Source: Galaxea fascicularis
Taxonomy: Eukaryota; Cnidaria; Anthozoa; Scleractinia; Euphylliidae
Direction: 5' to 3'
Assembly: GCA_948470475.1 (NCBI GenBank)
Contig: OX419345.1
Span: 21,369,500-21,433,499, forward strand
DNA: 64,000 bases
Every line of letters starts with the position of its first letter. Position 1 is the stretch's first letter. Below, piece after piece: positions 35,501 to 47,500 of this stretch. Position numbers and translations under genes: made by a program. The notes under the pieces were generated by a model. The model saw only the letters and a program-made list of their open reading frames with translations, was not told the origin of the DNA and ran no database searches.

Positions 35501-38500
35501 TCTAGTTGGCCAAAAAATGTATATTAATTTATTCATTCCAATCTCTTATCACTTGAATTACCATTTCAGCAACTCTTACATTTTGTGTCTAGTTGTGTTT
35601 TTGGAAGGTTGTTCAGTCTGTAGACAAATTGATTAATATTTTCCCCAAAGTTCTGGCATTAATTTTTAGAACATTCTAAATCATGGCCAAAGTTTTTTCC
35701 ACTGTGAATTTTATCCAGTTTTCCAGTTAAATGCAACTAAGGATACCATGATCACTCTGGATTTCAAGTGATGGGGATGGGGGCAAAAATCAACCCCCCC
35801 AAAAAATCCCTTGGGCTTCCAACAACTCCTCTCCCCCTCCCCCGCCCCCCCAAAACATAAACCAAAAAAAACCTGCACAAAATATTAAACCCCCCAAAAA
35901 TCCCATGCCAGATGTCCAAGCCTTAAACATTTCAAGAAAAGAGTGTACTTTATTTGCAGAACTACATGGCTGAGATATGTGGGCACTACCCCTAGGGCAG
36001 TACCATGAATCTTCAAATTGTTTTGAATACCCCCTACTTAAATCAAGCCACACACACACACACACAAAAGAAAAACCCAAATTTCCTATCAAAAAAATTC
36101 CCAGAATTGAAAATTTCAAATCCCCAAAAAATCCTTCAATCATCTCTGTCACTTGAAATCCAGGGACTTTGGATCTCCTCCCCCCTCCACCCAGGTAAAC
36201 CCCCCTGCGCCAGATTTGCTTTTGCCTTCATTATTTTTAATTTTGTAGCTTATATGTAGCTTTGTTGAATCTCAAGACGTATGGTTATAGAGCTTCTATG
36301 GCCACTCCAAGGTTATGGAGTTATGAGACTGAATGAGAATATTGAAATTTTTTATGCATACGCCTTGCACTTTCACTTCTGAACTGTAGTGACATGCTTA
36401 GTGATATGATTGATTTCTAGCTTTAATTAATTTTAAGTAGTTGGATGCATATATTATAATTATTAATTGTAAAGCATTTTGCACAGAGATTGTTATTAGG
36501 CATTAAATAAAATACTCTGTCTTATTCAAATAGCAATATGCACTATTACTAAAATTAGATCAACCTCCTATTTGACTCAGACAAGATTTGTTGTATGCTC
36601 AAAGGATTTGTATAAGCACAATGTGTTTTGGAAGGGAAAAATTAGGGAAATCGATACAAAAGGACTTGAAAATGTTTAATGACCTTCAATTATAATAAAT
36701 AAAAGGCCATTCTACATTGTGGAGTCCAATCGTAGATCTGGATATCCAGAAATTGTCCTTAAATCCATAAATTATTCAAAACGCCTACCAAAATCCAACT
36801 TTCTCACCTTCATTGTGTGCTACGAAATAGTATCTGATTTGCTCCTCAAAACATGATGTACTTTTGGGCTAATAGGCATTTCATGTATGTCGTTTTGCCA
36901 TTCACAGCTCCAATTAAATATTCGGCCTAAAACATTTGGGGACTTACTCTGCTAGCAGGGGATTAGATAAAAAACTTCTGCAAGCATGGTGTTAATGTTT
37001 AAAAGTCGGCTGCAAGGGTAATGTTTAGAGACAACAAAATTGCCACTATTTTCCAATTCTCAAATGCATTTTCACCCAAGCACTAACCAATCTTATACAT
37101 ATTTCCCAGGTTTTCTCTTCAACATCAATCTGGATATTCCACCTTTTCGCGAGAAAGTAGTTAAAGACACACTTGCGAGCTTACCAACACAACTCTGCCA
37201 TACTAAATTCTCAAACAGACAATGCCGTGAGTCATTTGTTTGTCTGAGTCTTCACTGGGGGTGGAAATCTGTGACGTCATTAGTGCACAGTGCTGTTTAT
37301 GTACATAACACCCACTTTAAAGATGTATACACAGGAATGGCATTTTAAGATAACGAACACAAACTTAAGGTTTCTTTAGTTACTTCTAGTGTATCACTTG
37401 CAGGGTTGTAGCTAAGAAGTTACTCAGCCAGTTTAGGTAGCAGTTGGGGGTAAAGTTGACATGGGGGTTGGTTATGTGTGTTTGCTTGCCAAAATCCAGC
37501 TGGCAATCACGTCTTTCTCATCCGGCGAATTTCGCCAGCAGCCGGCACTTAGCGACAACCCTGCACTTGCATGACACACAGGCAAATTCATAACCTGTGA
37601 ACCATTTTTAGTAACTCTGAAATTCACAAAACTGTGAATGCTAAGAATTATTTCTGGAGTGTTATTTGTTGTTCAACAACTCAGACATGTGATGAAACCA
37701 CAAGAAGAAACCACTAACCACAAAAATGACGGACATTACATTTTGCAGTTTATCTATTGTGTATCTGATTGGTTTAATTTTGCAACACAAAAGAAATTCC
37801 AGAAATATTTGTAATATTCACTTTTTTCCTAGTCTCGCAGTGTTCTCTTATTCAGGGTTCTTAAGAGAACTTTGAACCTGTAGCCATTGTTGTGCTATTT
37901 CCAGCCGTAACATTGAAGTAGGTGGCACTGATTGAGGTGCTTTTCCAGCTGTAACAGTAACACCCATGACAGTTGTTAAGGGTTACGGGTCGAACTAAGA
38001 ATCCTACTTATTACATTGTATGAATTTTCAGGGGCTGTAGAGGCAGGCATTGCACATGGTTTAAAGAAAAGGGCTGCTGGTCTTCTTCCAGCTCAGGACA
38101 CACAGTCAGTTCTCTTGAAACTTGCCAAATTATCTGAGCCTGCCACTGAACTGGTTAAAAAACTCTCAGGGGATAATGAGACAAACAAGGATGGCAAAAT
38201 TATGTCACCAGGTAAACTGGAATGTGTTTGATAAAATAATTTAGAAACTTGCAGGTATACATTTTACAATTTAAGTCCTGAGCCATGGATCTGAATTGCA
38301 TGTTGTGTTGAGTATGCATAGTTATAGTTATAGTTATAGTTATAGTTATAGTTATAGTTATAGTTATAGTTATAGTAGCTTCCATTTAGTGAATATGATG
38401 ACTCGAAGTCCCAACGAGGTCAGCCCCACTTTGCTGAATAGAACAGGCCAGCACTAGGGGTGGTCACAGCCAGGGTTCGTTACGTCCCTAGTGGTTCTTT

Positions 38501-41500
38501 AACGTCCCACAGAAACAATTGTAAAGGATTGTGAGATGGGACCTCCAGTTTATCGTCCTTATCTGAGAAGACTAGAAAGTCTAACCATTTTCAGATGTCA
38601 TTGCAAAGGAAGCACTTTCTCCTCAGTTATTTAAAGACCCTGAGTGTTGGTCCGGCCAGGATTTGAACCCACAACCTCCCGCACATTAGCCCGGAACTCA
38701 ACCACTGAGCTAACCGGTCGGCAGTTAGCATGTTTTTGCATGCTTGTCAGTAAGATGAAGATAAAGAAAGAATCATTGAAGCATTTTCATGTAAAATAAC
38801 AGCCAGTAAGATTAGAGAAAGGGCAATATTATTATTACTGCATGCTTGAACATACTGATATTATTTTTTTAATATTGATTTATCAGGTCCCACTCAACCA
38901 CTGAGCTAACCGGTCGGCAGTTAGCATGTTTTTGCATGCTTGTCAGTAAGATGAAGATAAAGAAAGAATCATTGAAGCGTTTTCATGTAAAATAACAGCC
39001 AGTAAGATTAGAGAAAGGGCAATATTATTATTACTGCATGCTTGAACATACTGATATTATTTTTTTAATATTGATTTATCAGGTCCCACTGAGAGTCCCA
39101 TACTTAAACTCAATTTCAACTTCTCTGCACTAAACAACAGTGTCAATAAAAAGCTTAATGGCTATAACATCAGTGGGCACTGTGGCAAGTTCCTGTGGAT
39201 AAGAATTGCTCTGTTAGAAAAACTACTCCGCAAGATTGTGGAGGATCTTCAAACCAATGCAAGGTGCGTACATAATTATAGAATGTCAGTGAAACACATT
39301 GTAGTATTGAAGTACACCAGTCACACTGTACATCTTGAAACTACAGAAAAGTATATGGCTTTTAGTCACAGAACAAATTTGTTTCTTAATTAAGTTTGAA
39401 AGACATCGAAATATTACCTTCGTCTTCTTGACTTACAATATTATTGTTTTTTATTTTATTGTTATTATTCTTTTTATTGTTTTTCTTTTTCTGAGCATCA
39501 TTATGCTCTGTGTGTATATGAATAATTGGGACTGACAAATTGTAGATTTTTGCGAAGCCAATTCAATGTGACTTACAGTTTGACATTTTCCAAATTTAGG
39601 ACAAATACACCAGATTAACATGCAGTGACAGTCTGCCATGTCACAGTTGTTAGAGAAGCTAACGTATGTCCCTGTCTTTAATATTACTCTGAAAAGCTGA
39701 AAAAGATATTGGAAGTGAAGAAAACCCAAAACTAATAGTTCACTTTTGTTCAAAATTATTTTACCATTCAGAATAGTAACTGATAAATAAGCTTCTTTGG
39801 CTCCGGATGGCAAGGATTGAAGTGGATTCCAACTTAAAAATTAGGCCAACTTTTTCAAGTTCTCCCTTAATCTTGAGCTTCAGAGATAGCTTAATACAGA
39901 TTTTTGTTTGCTTCCCTTTGAGACCATAGCTTGATTTCTTTGTTTTGAGCAATGTTACTTGAAAGTGTTCGGTTGGAATTTGACCTCCAAAGCATAAAAA
40001 TTACCATAACATAGCCCCTTTAAAGTGCTGTTCAAAACAGAAAAAAGCAGTCAAACATACACCACTCTCATAGTAGGCGTGGCTTGCAAAAATTGATGCA
40101 CACTAACATTTTATTAAATTCCTGCAGAAGTAATGCTGATAGTAGCCTCATGAGTTTGAACAGACATAATAATAATTATTATCAGTGGTTTCAAAACAAG
40201 CCAGTAACCGCAGGAGTTCCACCGGCCATGTAATTACATGTTGCTGCTTACTCTGGTCATAGCAATTAGCTTGGGCCTTGTGGTCCCTCACTTATTACAG
40301 CCCTTTACTTTTCCAGGGTCTGACGCCTACCTCAAAACATTTTGAAACCCTGAATTATACATGACTGTTGGTATCAAACAAATCTATGTTTTGCTTCATT
40401 TGTTCGTTTGGCCATTTTGAACGGGGTCACTTTCTATCAGTTAATTAAATCTCCTGGCATAAGTTTTATTCTCAGACAACATTCTTCACATTCTTGTTCA
40501 CGAAATGTTGATATTACCTGTCAGAAGAGGTGGGTGTTGGTATATTAAATTATGCATTTTCTCCACATTTGCAGATTTTGATTGTCAGTTTAACTTTTGC
40601 TTTCTGACATTCATTTGCATTTTGCAGCCAATTCTATGAGCCTGAAGCACTTTTGCGTGACCCAGCAGATGGACGAATATTTATTGAACTCTTAGGTGAG
40701 TAAATTCAGAAAATTATCAATAAAATTATTACTGAGATTATTACAATGGGTGACCTAACTTCAATCATACTTGTAGCTTGAGTGTTTTAGCAGCAACTTC
40801 AAATTAAATTTTACTGAATGTGCATTTGCTTTATGTCTCTGATGTTGTTTGTCATTATAAGTTAATGCTGTCTGTTGTGGGGTTTATATTTAATTCTTTT
40901 TCTTCTTTAAACATACTTATATCATCAAGTATTTTCAATGCTGATATTTCTGAGGTGTATGTGCTGGTGAGGAGGATTGTCAACAGACCTTGTATAGACT
41001 GCTGTACAAAGTAATGTACAGTAGTTAAGTAGATAAGCTAATACCATGCAAGTTACAAGCAGAATGCATTGCAGCCAAACATGCTTGACAAAAAGTGGCT
41101 TACACCTGTTTGTCTGTCTATAAGGGGACTGCATGCAGTTTAAAATTTCAAAATGCAAAGGAAGACATGATCATCGTGACAGTTGAGCATCAGATAGACA
41201 TTTAGTAATTTTTCATTTGCAAAGTTGTCAGAGTATCTAGCCATTGGTCAGTTTCATTGTTAATGTTATCACTCTACTTTTCTCCTTGGCTCTATCCCAG
41301 ATTTTTTTGCCTGTAGACAAATAATTATTGCTCTAATTTCTGGAAAATAAGTTGAATAATTTTTAGTTTCCATGTGGCTAGACAGTATTACCTGTTTTTA
41401 CATTGTGGTGATTGTTTACCCTGTGGGAGTTTAGATTAAATCCATTTTAAATTTTACCAAAAATGCAATGTTAGAATATATATTCTATTTTAAATTAGTT

Positions 41501-44500
41501 TTATTTTGATTTCTGTTTTCTTTAACTTATTCCTAATAGCATTTTTAAGGTGTTTTAACATTTGAGCACCTCATGGTGACCATTATTATGTAAAAATTAC
41601 CATCTTACCTCACTGACATTTTCTCAATTTATGTTGTCAGTTCAGTATCACAAAAAGTATTGAATTCTTTTGAAACCTTTTTCATGACTGGTTTTGTTGT
41701 GATTCTAAGGTTTACTTTTTACCATACAGGCAGATTTAACTTTAATTATTATTATTATGTTAGCAATCTTCAATTTCTCTGTGGAAGGACTTTGCTGTAC
41801 TATTAATAGCTCCAATGTTGATTTTGTGCAAGGTAAATAATTATGCATTAATTACTTTGTTATGCAAGGGCATAAGAAGCAATGCACAGGTGTTGATTAA
41901 CAGTATTTTGCATTTATCAGAGAATCCCTGCAGTTTTAAAGTTTCTCTTATTCTAAACATCAGCATTGGTCAATACTTGATGAAAAAAAATTTCTGAGAA
42001 TTTCCTTTACAGCTCTGTGGAATATTATTATGGACATTTGAAGTTTTGCAGGCTTGATATTGTAAATATGTTTTCTTTTTAGTTTTGTAGGGATTTAATG
42101 TGTATTTGAATATTTATTTGAAATTTGTATTTTAGTCACAATTTGTTTGGGTGATTAATTTTACCGGTAGCCATAATATGAATTCAAAATTAAAATGTAG
42201 TGTAATTCTAGATAATGATAATGAACAGAATGCCAGTCCTGTTAGTTTCGTCTTTGTTATTTTTTATACAACTCTGTTGCTTTTTGGACTAGTAAAAAAG
42301 AAACGTTTTCAGAATTTTTATAAGAAAATTGTAAGTGTCTTATTTGCCAAACAAGTCTATAAACAAACAAGCAGAAAAAGAAAAATGATGTCATAAAGAC
42401 TCTCTAATGACTGTACATGTATGTATACCATGGATTTTTGCTAAATGTATGGACTAATTTTTTGTTTTAAAAATACAAAGATATAATCGCTGTTAATCAT
42501 TACCAAGTGTCAACATTTAGTATGCTAAGGATATGCAGTATTTGGAATACAAATTTGATTTTGAGTCTAGACGGAGATGCCGAGTCTGTCAATCAAAGCC
42601 TGGTGTGCTTAACAAATGCAGGAGAAATTTTGTGAATCAGCAATTATTGGGTATTAACAGAGGTGATGTTTTTATTTTCACTCCCAAAGACAGACCTTGC
42701 TCTGTCTCACCTCATCTGCATGGTCTCATGTCTTATCTTCTTTTTGTTGGAAGCTTGAGTTTTGTGGCAGAAAATTTTTTTCTTGAAAGTCATTGAAAAT
42801 CCTGAGATGCTTTTGATCTTGCTGTAAGATTCTAAGTGGTAATTTTCTACGGGGTTGTTTTAATATGTTGTTTATGTTTTTGGTGACTATCCTCAGCAGA
42901 CGTTTTTGGAAAGTGTAGTATTTTCTGTTGTGGTATTATGATGCTGTAAATGGTGTTTGTAACTAAGTCTTTGGTTGAATTCCTGGCATCTGACCAATCA
43001 ACCAGTTTTTCCCTTGGTGCTGTTTATTATGCAAGTTCCTGTGGCGATGTTTAAATTCTTTATACCATGTTTTGGATATGTTATGGTAAATCTTGTATTT
43101 TTTTTCATATTAAAATGCTATTAACCCTCTAAGCCCTGATATCAACATGCATATTCTCTTAACTGGTCTTCTCATATTTCTTACAGTACTAGTTCAGAGA
43201 ATTTGGTTAAATATTAAGACCTTTCAGGTAACTAAAATGGTGACACTGTAAGGAGAAGTTAGGTTCTGGTCACTGTTAGGACTTAAATGGTTAATATTAC
43301 CCAAATGATTGCATTTTGCACAGATGGTCCCTGTGCTCTGGATTTCTCAAAGATGAAGACGCCTGACAGTTACTGGACTGATCCGACAGCTGATGAACTG
43401 GTTCAAAGACACAGAATACACAGTGGTTTATTTCAACAGACTGCTCCTATGACAACATCGGCTTCACGGCCACAACTTGGAGCCAGAATGTCATCTTACG
43501 AGGAAAACTTAGCTGTGGCTCCATTGGTAGCCAGAGAACACATAGAGTCACTGCATCAGAACTCACATGCAGCTTTGTTGTATGGCAAAAATAATGTCTT
43601 CCTTGAACCAGTAAGTTCATTTTTGTTTGCTTTTTATTTAACAATAATAATTATTTAATTTTCTGTGAACTGGAATATCATTGAGAGGCGGGCCAGTTAC
43701 TGTAACCAACTCTCCTTTGGGCTGAGTTGTGATGTAGAATGAAGATCTAAATTACCCATCACTCAGATCTATTCATAGCTGTTGTTGTCGTCGGTGAGTT
43801 GTTGGGAGTTGTTTTTAACCACCAGCTCAGAAATAACAGCTTTTAATCAGGTATGACATCCACAAGTTGAGATTACACGTTTGGAACTGCTAAACCTCGG
43901 CTGCAATTACCTGTACATCCAGTGGTCCCCTTATTCGATTCAAACGATTCAGAACATTCTGTGTAATTCACTAGAAATAGAAATGGTTTCGAATAAGAAA
44001 CAACCTTAATAAACGTCAAGTGGACTGACCAGAACGAAAGCAATATAACACTTACACAAGTGTGGATCCTCAGAGTCAATTCCGGCTGTACCGTGAGAAA
44101 ACATCCGACAGCAAACTACAACTGTACTTCACTAGAAACATTGCAGATGCGAAAAGGCAAATCCGACATGCTTGAAAAGGCCATAGGACTCCCAACAAAA
44201 GTAATAACAGCTGTGTTTTAAAGTAAGGCGAAGGTTGAAGTGAGATATTTTTCCAGAATTTATTGACAAAATAAAAAATGTGAGTAGCTTTCAGGAACTT
44301 TATTAGTAAATGTAGTAAGTCTGAAAAACATCAATATCCTGAAATTATTTGGCAGGTACCAGTGTAAGTTTTTTTTTGTCGTCATGCTCCAGGCAGTCTG
44401 TTTAACTCTTTCAACCCTAAGATCAAAATTTGAATTCTCATTTGTTGCCCTGCACTTTTTCTATAGCAGTAGTTGGGAGAAATTGGTAAAATATCAAGCA

Positions 44501-47500
44501 AATTCATCTTGTGTGATCATGTCCTTAATTCTCATGGCCACTCTGTTTTATAAAGTGTGGATATTACAAGGAGAAATTTGATGCTGATCACTCGTAGCGT
44601 TTAAGCTTTAAGAACTCCTTGCTTACACAAGTGGCCAGTGACAATTATTTAATAACATTGCTACCCAGTGTACTTGAGTTGCACTTTGAGTCACAGGAGT
44701 TGGAGACTAAGAAATGTAAAATGTAATGTTTTGTTTTTGTCCATAGCATGAAGAACACCCTATTGCTGGATACTTGTCACTTCATAAGAGTGATGAGAGC
44801 ATGCTGTTAAAGTGGACACCAAATAAATTGATGAGTGGATCATGTGAGCGAGAAAAGAGCCAGTTCTGGGACTATGCACTTACAGTCAACTTGCATGATG
44901 TTGTTTACATACACTGTCACCAACATGGTAAGATCACCTCACAGCAAAGCACTCTGTTTAAAATTTTATCCCACAGGTTTTTTAACATTGAGGTTTTTTG
45001 TGCTAAGTCTCAGTTAGAGGAAACTCAACTTGAAGCACAAAAACCTCTTTCATGTCACTCTCAGTGTGTGATGACACATAATCATTTTATGTCTCATCAA
45101 GTAGCAATTAAAAGTCATCGTTTTACACATTTATGCTATATTGTCACGAAGGCACTTGATACATAAAATGAGCCTAGTCGCAGAGCTTAAAACCTGCCAT
45201 CATGGTTAATTTAGTTATTATTGTTTGCAGGTGTTTATGGAGTGGTTATTCTGATTGGACAAGATGGAGTCCAGCGTCCACCCATTCGTTTTCCTACAAC
45301 TGGCTCACTGTTATCATTCTTAAACTGTCTGGAGAATGGACTCCATCCTCATGGAGAGCTTGACCCTCCCCTGTTCAATCCACGCTCTAAAGGACTGGGT
45401 CTGCCACGACTGAAGAAGCCTACCTCAGGAGACAATTTATTGCTGAATGCACTCTCAAAGGGGGAAGCCACCAACCAAGACTATGTGTTTAGATTGGTAT
45501 CTGGAACCAAGCCAGAGGACTTAGGTATGTTATATTTAACTCGAATTATTTGCCTTTTAAATTAGCAGAGGGGCAGTGATAGATGGGAGTTGCTAAAATA
45601 CACTGTAAGTGGTAGCCAGTGGTCGCAAAGTTGTACTCACAACTAAATTACTGCCAGTAACAAGATCAGCTGAATACCCTCAGTGGAACCTTGATGCTAA
45701 GAGTGACAAGTTTGTGACAAGTGCTGAGTTCAATACAACGTGCACCTTGAAACCTAATGCCATCCCTCTTTGTTAAAGGGGGAAATTTTGACAACCACAG
45801 TTGATATTTGTCAAGGTTGTAAAATGGATGAAGCTTTGAAAAGAGCGCTCCTTATTTGTTGTGCACGTGTCAATGATCAAGTTTTCTTTTATTTTAGTGA
45901 ATAAAGAAATGGATCGATTGTCTTCTCGAAAATCATTCAAAAAACATGCTGGATTGCCATGGAAACGACAAGACCTGGGTTCACGACTGCAATCCAGTTT
46001 TAAAAGGAATCAAAAACAGTCCTCTCCACACACCATGTGAGTTTTATTCCATGATTTGCCTTACTTAACTTTACTGTGCAGATAAGAAAGGCTGAAGCAG
46101 TATGAGTGGCTGTGTTTTCTCAATGCTACTTTATCTTTCATCTTTTGATTACTTCGTCTTGTTTGGTTCCCTTAGGGAATGTCTGACCACTGCCTGTGAA
46201 ACCATGAGAAGACAAATCACTCTACGGGCCTTAAATGGCTGTAAGTGGATAACATTGCCTTAACATAACTAGTAATGTTGCCGTAGTCCGCAACTTTGAA
46301 TGGCGTGTTAAGGTAGTCTTCAGATTTGAGCAGGACGATTTCGTGAATCATAGTGAGAAGCCCCTTGTCCTGGCAATTGAGTCTTTCCAATATGCAGGAC
46401 TTTCGGTGTCGTGTTGTCATTTACTCCTTGATATACTGGAAGATTGTTCTAAAGTTGCAAGGCTTTGAGTGCTAATAGCGTTTTGGTGTTGTTAACAGGG
46501 CTATCGTACGTGCGACATCTGAAGACTGTAAGAACACACCTTTTATGGCTTGTCCACCACAACAAAATCAGCTCAGAGGAGAACGGAGTTAATTACACAC
46601 AAGGGCTGACGGAACAAGTATGGAGAGACATGTACCACAAAGGGCAGGCAAGTTTAATCACATCAGCACTGTCATTACCGGCTGGGGCTGGGGATTGTCC
46701 CCTCGTATTTTGAGGTATATCCCCGGCTACTTTGACGTAAAACCAGCATGTTGACTTCACTACAGCAACTCACTTCAAAAATGAGTGACAGTCCTGTCAT
46801 CCATGGGCAAAGTATGGGATGCTGATGAAACCGCTTGGTTAGTCTGTGGCTAAAACACAACGACCACGCGTTGTTCATCACGGGTCAATAATTTTAAGGC
46901 CTATTATTCAAGTGCTAATACCGTTTCAATCGAGCAAATCATTCTCCACCCTTTAAAACCCGAAGCAAATGGTACCCTCGAGACGTTTGCGCTGAGATGT
47001 ACTGATGACCTTGGTAACTCGCTATGAAGGATAACAGCTGGCCACAGATATCTTTAATCTCACTGTAAGCTGCTTGTTTATCAGATCAAAGATGAGGATG
47101 CAGTAAAGAAGTATGTGTACTTTGGTGGAATTGAACACTCCATAAGAAGAGAGGTAATGTCAGCCAATTTTACCGGTATCGTAAGAGTTGTAAACATTTT
47201 CTCAGTTCATGTGGGGGCACATTTGTTAGGATGGAAGTGAGCTAGAGTCTCTCTTGTATTAAGGTATGGCCATATTTGCTTGGACATTACAAGTTTGGAA
47301 GTACTCCAAGAGATCGACAAGATACTGATAGAGTAGCCTTGGAAGAGTTCCGCACCATCATGGAGGAGTGGAAAGATGTGGAGAATGTCATCCAGCAACA
47401 GGAGAAAGAACACGAGATGGACGGCATCTCCATGGATAGTACTGGCAGCAGAGATGAGGTTTACGAACAGTTAGAAATGATCCACCAGGGCCTGGAAAAA

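Noticed and set aside
35790..36259. Glycine-rich minus-strand and proline-rich plus-strand frames
   Set aside because: They are products of C-rich simple sequence in SGSM intron 3.
38640..38724. tRNA gene on the minus strand
   Set aside because: A and B boxes are present but no acceptor stem or full cloverleaf forms, and a SINE body and hexamer tail follow.
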